Of a DNA stretch of 16,061 bases, positions 1 to 7,548 are shown in pieces. The stretch's first letter is position 1. The number at the start of each line of letters is the position of its first letter. The notes under the pieces were generated by a model that searched no databases, was not told where the DNA came from, and saw only the letters and a list, made by a program, of their open reading frames with translations. Origin of the DNA: Gemmatimonadota bacterium (GTDB lineage Bacteria; Orphanbacterota; Orphanbacteria; Orphanbacterales; Orphanbacteraceae); assembly GCA_013002425.1 (NCBI GenBank), contig JABDJQ010000432.1, positions 1-16,061 of the forward strand. The letters run 5' to 3'. Both the position numbers and the translations under genes were made by a program.

Positions 1-1625
1 TGCACGTACTGAACGTGCATGAGACCTGCGGGGAGTGTCACGACTCCCGCGACGTCTCGGAAGCCTGGACGGCCAATGGAGGACATGCCACATCGGGAAC
101 GTATTTCGATGATGTTCATGGCCAGGCCATCGTGAACGGCGGCCTCGTCGTGTCCGCGGACTGCGTGGTCTGCCACGGCGGCCACGACATTCTCGCCGCG
201 GGCGATCCCGAATCGCGACTCAGCGGCAGAAACGTGGAGAACACGTGCGGGCAATGCCACGCCGGCGTTCTGGCGGACTACAAGAAGAGCGTGCACCACG
301 CGGTCCGAGCCGAAGACGAGGAAACGATCAGCGCAACGTGCACCAATTGCCACCCCACGCATGAAGCCCAGCGGGTCACACCGGATTTCCTGGCCGGGCT
401 GTCTTCGACCTGCTCGGATTGCCATCAGGATCAGGCCCGCACTTTTCGGGATTCTTATCACGGGCGCATATCGAGTTTCGGTTACGGCGAACCGGTCGCG
501 AGCTGCGCCGACTGCCACGGCTTCCACGGGATCGTCTCGGCCGACGATCCCGAGTCGAAAGTTCATCCCGCGAACCTGATCGAAACCTGCGGTCAGTGTC
601 ACGCGGGCGCGCATGCCAACTTCGTTTCGTTCCAGGTCCACGGCGACTTCCACACCCCGGACGACAACGCGTATGTCTACTGGATCAGGGTCGCGATGGA
701 AGGACTGCTGCTGTTCGTGTTCGTGTTCGGAGGAATCCATGCGACCCTCTGGCTGGTTCGATCGCTGCTTGCCAGAGAGTGGAAGGTGCGCGCCGCTCAC
801 AAGAAGATCAAGGGAGCGCGTCACGTGAGACGGTGGAGCGGGATGTATATCGGCCTGCACGCCGCGATGATGAGCTCGGTCACCATATGCGGGTTGACCG
901 GTCTTCCGCTCCACTTCGCCGACAGGCCGTGGTCTGTTTCGATCATGCGCCTGCTGGGCGGGCCGGGAACAGCGGGCCTGCTCCATCGCGTCGCGGCCAT
1001 CGTCATGACGGTGACCTTCGTCGTCTATATCGTCCAGATCGCGTACCGCCTGCTGGTAAGGCGGGAGAAGGGGCTGTTCAGCGGACCGAATACGATGCTC
1101 CCGCGCAAGCAGGATTTCCTGGACCTCTTTGGCATGCTCAAGTGGTTCGTGGGCCTCGGTGAGCGGCCGAAGTTCGATCGCTGGACCTACTGGGAGAAGT
1201 TCGACTACTGGGCCGTGTTCTGGGGGATGGTCATCATCGGAGGATCGGGCGTGCTCCTGTGGTTCCCGGTTGCCGGCACACGCTTCATGCCGGGCTGGAT
1301 GCTGAACGCGGCCGCGGTCGTGCACGGTCACGAGGCATTGCTCGCCCTCGGCTTCCTGTTCACGATCCATCTGTTCAACGGTCATCTGCGGCCGGACAAG
1401 TTCCCCGTGGACCTGCTCTTCTACACGGGACGGATGACCGAAGACGAGTTCAAGCATGAACGGCCCAAAGAGTACGAACGCGCCGTGGCCGATGGCACGC
1501 TCGAGAAGCTTTTCGACCGCGAACCGCGACGGGTGCGCACGATCATGGGCCTCGTGGTCTCCGGCATCACGGTCGGGCTCGGCCTCATGATGCTGTGGGT
1601 CATGATTGCGACCATGCTGATCTAG
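1..1625 (+). CDS. Multiheme cytochrome c fused to membrane cytochrome b domain (5' truncated)
   Basis: The reading frame is open from base 3, so the true start and any signal peptide lie left of the window; the GTG at 15 is probably internal. Counting from that GTG, seven CXXCH heme-c motifs are seen at residues 5-9, 50-54, 78-82, 109-113, 133-137, 164-168 and 192-196. About six hydrophobic membrane segments follow (roughly 223-248, 275-298, 321-347, 396-418, 431-456, 507-533) with histidines suited to b-heme ligation (H242, H281, H300, H324, H437/H439, H452). The stretch around 437-465 (HGHE, then IHLFNGHLRPDKFP) resembles bacterial membrane cytochrome b of the b561 / formate dehydrogenase gamma kind. 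The likely role is passing electrons between the quinone pool and periplasmic hemes. The partner oxidoreductase is not visible. The family call is good; substrate and direction of electron flow are unknown. Confidence 0.9.
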   Translation, partial: HVLNVHETCGECHDSRDVSEAWTANGGHATSGTYFDDVHGQAIVNGGLVVSADCVVCHGGHDILAAGDPESRLSGRNVENTCGQCHAGVLADYKKSVHHAVRAEDEETISATCTNCHPTHEAQRVTPDFLAGLSSTCSDCHQDQARTFRDSYHGRISSFGYGEPVASCADCHGFHGIVSADDPESKVHPANLIETCGQCHAGAHANFVSFQVHGDFHTPDDNAYVYWIRVAMEGLLLFVFVFGGIHATLWLVRSLLAREWKVRAAHKKIKGARHVRRWSGMYIGLHAAMMSSVTICGLTGLPLHFADRPWSVSIMRLLGGPGTAGLLHRVAAIVMTVTFVVYIVQIAYRLLVRREKGLFSGPNTMLPRKQDFLDLFGMLKWFVGLGERPKFDRWTYWEKFDYWAVFWGMVIIGGSGVLLWFPVAGTRFMPGWMLNAAAVVHGHEALLALGFLFTIHLFNGHLRPDKFPVDLLFYTGRMTEDEFKHERPKEYERAVADGTLEKLFDREPRRVRTIMGLVVSGITVGLGLMMLWVMIATMLI

Positions 1626-1634
1626 GGACAAGGC

Positions 1635-1665
1635 AGGCCGGTTCCGCAGGGAGCCGGCCTTCTTT
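1635..1665 (+). terminator. Rho-independent terminator after the cytochrome gene
   Basis: An 11-bp G+C-rich stem (1635-1645 with 1650-1660, one G-T wobble) closes a four-base GCAG loop and is followed by TCTTT. It starts 9 bases after the cytochrome stop codon. The PQQ dehydrogenase gene converges on it from the other side and ends at 1683, so the same hairpin may stop both transcripts, although the T-run favours the + direction. Confidence 0.8.
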
Positions 1666-1682
1666 CGTGGTACCGGGGCTCG

Positions 1683-3230
1683 CTATCTTACGAGCGAGAT
1701 CTTGCCGGTGGAGCGGACACCGCCCGGAGCGGTGATCGTGTAGTAGTAGAGGCCGGAAGCGACCGGGCGACCGCCCTCGGCGCGCCCGTCCCAGTGCAGG
1801 GATCCGTTCGTGGCCCGCCCCGCATGAAGCGTGCGGACGAGGCGGCCGCGCACGTCGTAGATCGCCAGATCGATCGCGGCGTCCGCCGGCAGGCGGTACT
1901 GAATCGTCGTCCCCGCCGCGGGCGCCGGGTTCGGTTGCGCGCTCGAAAGCACCAGCGCGAACGGGCGGCCGGGATCGAGACCCGTCGCCGTGTAGTCGCT
2001 CACGATACGGTGAATGCCGCGGCTCAGCGCGCCCGTCGACAGGTACATCATGTAGATCGCGCCGTCGGCTCCCATCTGCATATCGGTGGCGTACCCCCCG
2101 ATCTGGTCGGCCCACTTCGCGGAGTCAGGCTGCCCGGGCACCGGCGGCGGCACACTCCAGGTTCCTCCCGTGTTCTTGACGCGCCCGATCCACTGCAGAT
2201 TCGGTTCGATGAAGAAGTAGTCGCCGTCGTAAGCGGGCCCGAACCGCAGATTCGAACCGATGACGTCGCGATACACCGGGCCGCCCGTGATTACGGCCGG
2301 GATCGGATTCATGTGCGGAAACACGTGAATCGGCGGTGACAGCGCCGTCAAACTGTCGCATGTGAAGAACGAGTCGGGCCCCTCGAACCAGGGCCAGCCG
2401 AAATTCGTTCCCGCGCTGTCGTACGGAACACGGTTCGCCTCTTCCCAGTTGTTGTTTCCGACGTCGCCGACATACACGTCGTTCGTCGGCCCGTCGACCG
2501 TGAAGCGAAACGGATTGCGCAGGCCGAACGCCCAGATCAGGTGCGCAGCCTGATCGGGGTGGCCGACGAAGGGATTGTCGTCAGGCGTGATGTCCGCGAT
2601 CGGGGGCGGCCCGCCCGGCCCGGATGACGGCAGATCGTCCAGATCGAGCCGCAGAATCGCGCCGTTCAGATTGCTGCGGTCCTGTGCGGTGCACGAGTTC
2701 TCGTCATCGCCGTTGCTCGCGTAGAGCATTCCGTCCGGACCGAACCGAAGCGTCCCGCCGTTGTGACTGCCGTCGAAGTCGGGAATCGTGAGGATTTCAT
2801 AGCGCTCGGTCAGCGTGAGAGCCGAACTCGTCGGCAGGTTCACGCCGAAGCCCGTCACCGTAAACCGCACGATGTGCGATGCGGAATCCGTTCCCGAGTA
2901 ATAGAAGTAGAAATAAGGTTCGTCGGGCCAGTCGGGATCGCCCGCCACGCCGAGAAGCCCGCGTTCGGTCTCGACGAGCACGTCGGGGAACGAATGAATC
3001 GAATCACCCGATATCGGATAGGCCCCGACGGGCGCGATGCGCACGTTCCCCTGCAGTTCGATGAACAGAATGCGGCCGTCGGGAAGAATATCGAAGCCGA
3101 CGGGCTGCCCCGTGAAGGGGCCTTTTACGATCTGTTCGATCGCGAAACCGTCGGGAAGAAGCTGCGCCCCCGGCTGTGTGAGCGGGGCGAAGAGAAGCAG
3201 AAGCAGAACGGATAAGAGCGCTTTTTTCAT
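1683..3230 (-). CDS. Secreted PQQ-dependent sugar dehydrogenase (GSDH family) with C-terminal FlgD-like sorting module
   Basis: A 515-residue protein with a signal peptide (MKK then a Leu-rich core, cleavage near residues 22-23). Residues about 25-410 form a six-bladed propeller of the glucose/sorbosone dehydrogenase family, which oxidises aldoses or related sugars with PQQ in the periplasm or outside the cell. Family motifs seen are SHNGGTLRFGPDG at 155-167 (His156 probably the catalytic base), LRNPFR at 237-242 and a repeated GDVGNNNWEE-type loop at 255-264. Residues about 425-515 form an Ig-like FlgD/type-A-sorting-like module (QPNP, then IYDVRGRLVRTL, WDGR, ASGLYYY) ending KISLVR. The carboxypeptidase at 12006-14702 carries the same module. 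A promoter sits about 75 bases upstream of the start. Actual substrate and cofactor use are not determinable, since many GSDH-like proteins are uncharacterised. Confidence 0.88.
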   Translation of the reverse strand: MKKALLSVLLLLLFAPLTQPGAQLLPDGFAIEQIVKGPFTGQPVGFDILPDGRILFIELQGNVRIAPVGAYPISGDSIHSFPDVLVETERGLLGVAGDPDWPDEPYFYFYYSGTDSASHIVRFTVTGFGVNLPTSSALTLTERYEILTIPDFDGSHNGGTLRFGPDGMLYASNGDDENSCTAQDRSNLNGAILRLDLDDLPSSGPGGPPPIADITPDDNPFVGHPDQAAHLIWAFGLRNPFRFTVDGPTNDVYVGDVGNNNWEEANRVPYDSAGTNFGWPWFEGPDSFFTCDSLTALSPPIHVFPHMNPIPAVITGGPVYRDVIGSNLRFGPAYDGDYFFIEPNLQWIGRVKNTGGTWSVPPPVPGQPDSAKWADQIGGYATDMQMGADGAIYMMYLSTGALSRGIHRIVSDYTATGLDPGRPFALVLSSAQPNPAPAAGTTIQYRLPADAAIDLAIYDVRGRLVRTLHAGRATNGSLHWDGRAEGGRPVASGLYYYTITAPGGVRSTGKISLVR

Positions 3231-3304
3231 GCCGGTCCCGGGGTGCAGTGGGTGAACAGGCGACCGGCCGGGAGAGGCGGGCGCGTAAGTGGAGGAACGC
3301 CTTA

Positions 3305-3333
3305 ATTATACCCGAGTAGACCCCATCTAGCAA
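3305..3333 (-). promoter_or_regulatory. Sigma70-like promoter for the PQQ dehydrogenase gene
   Basis: Read on the minus strand: TTGCTA (3333-3328, four of six matches to TTGACA), a 17-base spacer, then a perfect TATAAT (3310-3305). Transcription would start near 3298, leaving a leader of about 68 bases before the ATG at 3230. The A+T-rich -10 stands out in this G+C-rich DNA. The rest of the gap 3231-3500 shows no convincing + strand promoter for the transporter. Confidence 0.65.
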
Positions 3334-3500
3334 TTGACGGGACCCTCCCTTTGACCGCCGGGGGCCGTGCGGACAAAAGCCGGCTCATCTGCGGCGTTTC
3401 TGACCGTTTGTGATGAAATCGCGCACCTCCCGAGCCTCCCTCCGCCTGCTTCCCGCGGCGTCCTTGTGGTACCGCACTCCCTCCCGTACCATGGTCCGTC

Positions 3501-4745
3501 ATGAAACCGAACCGGCCACCCGCACTGCTCCCTCTCATGCTCCTCCTGGAGCTCGTGGCGCTCGGAGCGACATTCCCCGTAATCGCCTATTTCGTGCGCG
3601 AACTGGGCGGCACCGCGTTCCATATCACTCTCTGTTTCTTCTTCACGGCGGCGCCCAAGATCTTTCTGCAGCCCATATGGGGCGACTGGAGCGACAAGAT
3701 CGGACGCAAGCCGATTCTCGCGGCGGGCATTCTCGGGTCGATCATCGGCTACGCGGGGTGGGCCTACGCTCCGTCGCTGGGGTGGTTTCTCGTGGCGCGC
3801 GCCGTCGTCGGGCTCTTCGGAACGCAGCTCACGGTCGCCACCGCGATCATCGCCGACACGATGAAACCGGAAGACCGCGCGAAAGGGCTCGGGGTTCTCG
3901 GAGCGACCGCGGGTCTCGGGTTCATTCTGGGCCCGCTCGCGGGAGGCTTGATCGCGAGCGCCGACACGCTTGTCGAGCTCAAGCAGTTCGTCGGGCTTAC
4001 GTCCTACGCGTTCGTCGGTGCGTTCAACCTTGCGCTCGAAGGGGGCGCGCTGCTCATCGCGCTGCTGCTTCCCGAAACCGCGCCGAAAGTGGCCACGCAC
4101 CTGCGCCGCCGAACGAACAGCCTGCGACTCTGGCGCCAGGCTTTCGCGCACCAGGGTGTCGGCCTCATACTGATCTCGACGCTCGTCGGGAGCACGGGGA
4201 CATCGGTTCTGCAGGGAACGCTCGTCATTCTGGCCGCGGACCGCTGGGGATTCGCCGTGGGTCAGACGGGCAAAGCGCTCGCACTTTACTTCCTGATCTC
4301 GGCGCTCGTGCAGGGAGGCGCGATCCGCTATCTCGTGCCGAAGCTCGGCGAGTTGTTTCTCGCGCAGTGGGGTACGTTTCTCGCGGCGATCGGTATCGCG
4401 CTGCTCGTACCGAACCTGCCCGTGCTCTGGCTCTGGGTCGCGCTCACCGTGATCGCGATCGGGGCGTCGCTGAACACGCCGTCGCTTACGGCGCTCCTGT
4501 CGCGCTATACTCATATCGGCGATCAGGGCAAGGTCCAGGGGCTCAACCAGGGAGTGACGGGGCTCGGCCGGTCGATCTCCGGCATCTCGATGGGATGGCT
4601 GTACGACGCGTTCGGACCGTTCATGCCGTTCGCCATTTCGGCGATCCTGACCTTCGCCGGCTTCGCGATTCTATTGCCCATCGATCCGAAGCACCGCTAC
4701 GAAACGTTTCACTCGCAACATCCGGCCGACGAGGAGGAATCATGA
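3501..4745 (+). CDS. MFS transporter, TetA-like (DHA/TCR type)
   Basis: A 414-residue integral inner-membrane protein with about twelve hydrophobic segments, the usual length for the major facilitator superfamily. The diagnostic motif A is at residues 61-72 (GDWSDKIGRKPI) between the second and third helices. A GFILGPLAGG motif (motif C-like, typical of drug/H+ antiporters) follows near 145-155. The overall pattern matches the TCR/Tet branch, so drug or metabolite export driven by the proton gradient is the reasonable guess; the substrate cannot be inferred. The start at 3501 is the first ATG in frame but has no clear Shine-Dalgarno sequence. The stop codon overlaps the ATG of the next gene (ATGA at 4742-4745), so the two are probably translationally coupled. 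Confidence 0.88.
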   Translation: MKPNRPPALLPLMLLLELVALGATFPVIAYFVRELGGTAFHITLCFFFTAAPKIFLQPIWGDWSDKIGRKPILAAGILGSIIGYAGWAYAPSLGWFLVARAVVGLFGTQLTVATAIIADTMKPEDRAKGLGVLGATAGLGFILGPLAGGLIASADTLVELKQFVGLTSYAFVGAFNLALEGGALLIALLLPETAPKVATHLRRRTNSLRLWRQAFAHQGVGLILISTLVGSTGTSVLQGTLVILAADRWGFAVGQTGKALALYFLISALVQGGAIRYLVPKLGELFLAQWGTFLAAIGIALLVPNLPVLWLWVALTVIAIGASLNTPSLTALLSRYTHIGDQGKVQGLNQGVTGLGRSISGISMGWLYDAFGPFMPFAISAILTFAGFAILLPIDPKHRYETFHSQHPADEEES

Positions 4746-5245
4746 AACTCTGCATTGCAGCCGCGGTGACCGCCCTTCTGATGACGGCCGCGCCGGCCTC
4801 TGCGGGGGCGCCGTTCACGTGGGACCACCTCGCGTTTCTCACGGGGCACTGGGTCTACGAAAAGGAAGGGCGGCTGTCCGAGGAATTCTGGACGGACGCG
4901 CGCGCGGGAATGATGGCGGGCGTCAACCGCTCGGTGAAGGGCGATCGCGCCGGCTTCGAATACCTGCGCATCGTCGAGGACGACGGCGCCATCTACTACG
5001 TAGCAAGCCCGGGCGGGGGCCCCGCGAGTTCGTTTCATCTGATCGAATGGGAAGGAAACCGCGCCGTTTTCGAGAACAAGGCGCACGATTTTCCGCAGCG
5101 CATCATCTACTGGATGGACGGAGAGCGCCTGCGGGCGCGCATCGAAGGTCTCGTCAAAGGGAAGTCCCAGTCATCCGAATGGTACTGGTTCCCCGCGGAC
5201 TTCGACGCGCACCCGGTCGGCGCGGAAGAAGCGGATTCGGACTAG
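4742..5245 (+). CDS. Exported DUF6265 family protein
   Basis: A 167-residue protein with a signal peptide (MKLCIAAAVTALLMTAAPASA, cleavage near residue 21). Residues about 28-155 match the DUF6265 pattern: L-x-F-L-T-G-H-W near 30-37, an EEFW motif near 47-50, GMMAGVNRSVKG at 56-67, FEYLRI at 72-77 and the hallmark FENKAHDFPQRIIY at 110-123. The family is a small beta-barrel-like fold of unknown function. A strong Shine-Dalgarno (GAGGAGGAA) ends just before the ATG, which overlaps the transporter stop by four bases; that supports this start over any fusion with upstream sequence. Its stop codon shares the bases CTAG with the stop of the convergent LysM gene. The pairing with an exporter is suggestive only. 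Confidence 0.82.
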   Translation: MKLCIAAAVTALLMTAAPASAGAPFTWDHLAFLTGHWVYEKEGRLSEEFWTDARAGMMAGVNRSVKGDRAGFEYLRIVEDDGAIYYVASPGGGPASSFHLIEWEGNRAVFENKAHDFPQRIIYWMDGERLRARIEGLVKGKSQSSEWYWFPADFDAHPVGAEEADSD

Positions 5246-5718
5246 TCGATCGCGGGGATGCGAAGCACCTGACCCGGATAGATCTTGTCGGGATCGCTCA
5301 GCATCGGCTTGTTCGCTTCGAAGATCACCGGATACTTCATCGCGTTCCCGTAATGCGCTTTGGCGATCTTGCCGAGCGTATCACCGCTTACCACCGTGTA
5401 GAACGTCGCCTTCGGCGCCGGCGTTTCGACCGTAAGACGGTCGTCGACCTGCGCCACGCCCTGCGTGTTCCCGACGAGCAGAACGATCTTCTCGCGCGCC
5501 TCCTGCGAGTCCGTCTTCCCGGCAACCGTCGCCGTATCGCTTTCGGCGTCGAACCGGATGTCGAGGCCCTGCACTTCGAAGCCCATCGTGTTGACGACCT
5601 TCGTGAGATGGCTCGCCACTTCCACGCTTTCCTTCGCGTTCAGCTTTTCCTTCTCCTTGCCCGTCACCTTGTCGAGGAGCTTTTCGCCCGCTCCTTTTAC
5701 GAAACTGATGAGTCCCAT
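5242..5718 (-). CDS. kbp: BON-LysM protein, Kbp/YgaU-like potassium-binding protein
   Basis: A 158-residue protein that resembles E. coli Kbp (YgaU) along its whole length. It has a conserved N-terminus (MGLISFVKGAGEKLLDKVTG), a BON domain at about 32-98 (SQEAREKIVLLVGNTQGVAQVDD region) and a C-terminal LysM domain at about 106-156 (FYTVVSGDTLGKIAKAHYGN, then KIYPGQVLRIP). It has no signal peptide, as in E. coli. The E. coli protein is a cytoplasmic K+ sensor induced by osmotic and stationary stress; the same role here is inference from similarity. The start has a good Shine-Dalgarno (AGGAAGAG). It lies 27 bases downstream of the DUF937 gene and is probably cotranscribed with it. Its TAG stop overlaps the convergent DUF6265 stop. 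Confidence 0.92.
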   Translation of the reverse strand: MGLISFVKGAGEKLLDKVTGKEKEKLNAKESVEVASHLTKVVNTMGFEVQGLDIRFDAESDTATVAGKTDSQEAREKIVLLVGNTQGVAQVDDRLTVETPAPKATFYTVVSGDTLGKIAKAHYGNAMKYPVIFEANKPMLSDPDKIYPGQVLRIPAID

Positions 5719-5745
5719 TTCGCACTCTTCCTTTCTGAGTCCGGT

Positions 5746-6345
5746 CTAACGACCGAAGAGTTTTCCGAGAAGTCCCGCGCCCTGCGACATCATGTCGCTC
5801 ATGTCGAAATCGCCGTCGCCGTCGGCGTCGAGCAGCGACTCGAGAGCGCCGAGGCTGCGCGGCGCGACCTTGCGTACTTCTTCCCGTTCACCGCCGAGAT
5901 AGCCGGCGAGCTGATTCGAATCCATTTTGCTCTGACGCTGCGCTTTTCCGAGCGCGCCGAGCACCATCGGCGCCAGCATCGCGAGAAGCTTCGCCGACGA
6001 ACCGGAGTCGAGCCCCGTCGACTTCGAAAGCCCGTTCTCGACCTGCGGGCGGCTGTTCCCGAGCACGTGCTTCAGGATGCCGTCGCCTTCATTCTTCGTC
6101 GAAGCGTTCGAGAAGAGGCCGCCGAGCTGGTCGAGCACGCTGCCGTCGTGATCTTTCTCGAGCGCCTTGTGAAGCGACGCGGCGCCTTCGGGCTTCGACG
6201 CGTTCTGCGCAAGCGCGCTGATCAGCATCGGGAGCGCCGCCGCCACGGCGGTACCCGTTTTCCCTTCGTCGGACCCGATTTCCTTACTGAGCGAAGAGAG
6301 ATTGCCGCCGCCGAGCTGCGACATCAGCATTTCAACTAAAGACAT
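5746..6345 (-). CDS. DUF937 (YidB-like) protein with a C-terminal EF-hand-like loop
   Basis: A 199-residue soluble protein, Ala/Leu/Gly-rich and probably helical. Residues 1-135 fit DUF937: MSLVEMLMSQLGGG at the start, then AAALPMLISALAQNA and a second repeat (LLAMLAPMVLGALGK at 120-134). The family includes E. coli YidB and has no firm function. Residues 173-184 (DADGDGDFDMSD) match an EF-hand/dockerin-type calcium loop with acidic residues at loop positions 1, 3, 5, 7, 9 and 12, an addition seen in some DUF937 proteins. A strong Shine-Dalgarno (AGGAAGGAT) precedes the ATG at 6345. It is the first gene of a two-gene unit with kbp, 27 bases upstream of it. The context suggests stress or envelope physiology, but this is inference. 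Confidence 0.85.
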   Translation of the reverse strand: MSLVEMLMSQLGGGNLSSLSKEIGSDEGKTGTAVAAALPMLISALAQNASKPEGAASLHKALEKDHDGSVLDQLGGLFSNASTKNEGDGILKHVLGNSRPQVENGLSKSTGLDSGSSAKLLAMLAPMVLGALGKAQRQSKMDSNQLAGYLGGEREEVRKVAPRSLGALESLLDADGDGDFDMSDMMSQGAGLLGKLFGR

Positions 6346-6446
6346 GGTTCTATCCTTCCTGAGCGGAATTCGATGAGTATCGGAATGGAGGGACGCGGAC
6401 GCGCCCGTCCCCTGACTGCACTTATCCTGACAGTCTGAACCCTTTG

Positions 6447-6460
6447 ATTGTCACAACAAT
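6447..6460. repeat. Short inverted repeat in the divergent DUF937 / cysM intergenic region
   Basis: ATTGT-CACA-ACAAT, five-base arms around a four-base spacer, lies midway between the two divergently transcribed units (gap 6346-6620). It could be an operator half-site pair, but arms this short occur by chance. The rest of the gap holds a G/C run at 6501-6516 and the cysM promoter candidate. Confidence 0.25.
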
Positions 6461-6516
6461 GCGCTCCGGGTTCAATCCCGTCCGCTCTGATTGTAGAGTC
6501 CCCGGGGCCGGGGGGG

Positions 6517-6546
6517 TTGCCAACCGGGCGAATCAGGACTTATGCT
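6517..6546 (+). promoter_or_regulatory. Sigma70-like promoter for the cysM-mec-cysO/moeZ operon
   Basis: TTGCCA (6517-6522, five of six matches to TTGACA), an 18-base spacer, then TATGCT (6541-6546, four of six matches to TATAAT). Transcription would begin near 6553, about 68 bases before the cysM ATG at 6621. No competing + strand promoter is evident in the gap. Confidence 0.5.
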
Positions 6547-6620
6547 TGTTAAAATCGACCGACAGAGCCGTCCGCCCCCGATCGGCACAGATTGCGCCAC
6601 CCCTCCAGGAAAAGACAACC

Positions 6621-7544
6621 ATGCGCACGGCAGCGGATCAAATTCCGACGCTTCTCGACCGAATCGGTAACACCCCTCTCCTGGCACTGCACTCTCTCGA
6701 TGCATCGATCAGTCCGGGCGTTCGCGTTCTCGGGAAGGCGGAGTTCCTCAATCCCGGCGGTTCTGTCAAGGATCGCCCCGCTCTGAATATGATTCAGGAA
6801 GCGGAACGTCGGGGAGAAATCGGACCGGGAAAGTCGATCCTCGAAGCGACATCCGGGAACACGGGAATCGCTCTCGCGATGATCGGCGCGGTAAGAGGGT
6901 ACGAAGTCGTGCTCTGTCTCCCCGCGAACGCGTCACAGGAGAGGATCGCGACACTCCGCGCCTATGGCGCGCGACTCGTGCTGACGGATCCGGGCGAGAT
7001 GATCGACGGCGCGATTCACGAGGCGCGCATGATGTATGAACGATCCCCGGAACGCTGGTACTACGCGAACCAGTACGCGAACGAGGACAACTGGAAGGCG
7101 CACTATCAAACGACGGGACCCGAAATTCTGGCGCAGACGAGGGGTGGGATCACACACTTCGTGGCAGGGCTCGGGACGAGCGGCACGTTCGTCGGCGCCG
7201 GGCGCGCAATGCGCGATGCCCGCGCGGACGTGCGACTCGTGAGCATGCAGCCGGACTCTTCGTGGCACGGACTCGAAGGACTGAAGCACATGGAGAGCGC
7301 GCTCGTCCCCGCGATTTACGACGACGGGCTCGCCGATGAAAACGTCACCGTCGTAACCGAAGCGGCGCAGGCAATGACGCGCATGATGGCGCGCAGACTC
7401 GGCATCTTCGCGGGCGTATCGGCGGGCGCGAACGTAACAGCGGCCCTCCGCATCGCGCGGACGCTCGACTCGGGTACGGTCGTGACCGTGCTTTGCGATG
7501 GCGGCGAACGGTATACGGGCGATTCTTTCTGGAACGAGGAGTGA
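6621..7544 (+). CDS. cysM: PLP-dependent cysteine synthase, CysM-type
   Basis: A 307-residue fold-type II PLP enzyme, the normal size for CysM/CysK. It replaces the leaving group of an activated serine with sulfide or a protein thiocarboxylate to give cysteine. Seen: NPGGSVKDRP at 44-53 with Lys50 as the PLP Schiff-base lysine, the substrate loop TSGNTG at 77-82 and the phosphate-binding GTSGT at 185-189. The ATG at 6621 is preferred over upstream in-frame codons because family homology begins here (IGNTPLL at 15-21) and AGGA lies 10 bases before it. Gene order with a Mec-like protease and a CysO-like carrier points to the CysO-dependent route. The region where M. tuberculosis CysM has the O-phosphoserine-binding Arg220 reads QPDSSWHGLEGLKHM here, with no obvious equivalent Arg, so the acceptor may be O-acetylserine or O-phosphoserine. 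Confidence 0.92.
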   Translation: MRTAADQIPTLLDRIGNTPLLALHSLDASISPGVRVLGKAEFLNPGGSVKDRPALNMIQEAERRGEIGPGKSILEATSGNTGIALAMIGAVRGYEVVLCLPANASQERIATLRAYGARLVLTDPGEMIDGAIHEARMMYERSPERWYYANQYANEDNWKAHYQTTGPEILAQTRGGITHFVAGLGTSGTFVGAGRAMRDARADVRLVSMQPDSSWHGLEGLKHMESALVPAIYDDGLADENVTVVTEAAQAMTRMMARRLGIFAGVSAGANVTAALRIARTLDSGTVVTVLCDGGERYTGDSFWNEE

Positions 7545-7548
7545 GCGA

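Noticed and set aside
3327..4514. Long minus-strand open frame opposite the MFS transporter
   Set aside because: The product is almost entirely Arg, Glu and Asp, as expected from the reverse of a membrane-protein gene. There is no Shine-Dalgarno or domain.
4819..6339. Long plus-strand open frame spanning the DUF6265, kbp and DUF937 region
   Set aside because: It crosses three well-supported genes in the wrong frame or strand, and its product is Arg/His-rich without domains.
6465..6488. T-arm-like sequence (CGGG-TTCAAT-CCCG followed by TCCGCTC) resembling the 3' end of a tRNA
   Set aside because: The loop has six bases instead of seven, and no D-arm or anticodon arm precedes it. The only matching GAGCGGA 5' acceptor strand starts at 6361, too far away for a tRNA. 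At most it is a remnant.
6501..6516. G/C run in the cysM leader region, considered as a G-quadruplex
   Set aside because: The run is C4-G4-CC-G7 without the four separated G-tracts needed on one strand.
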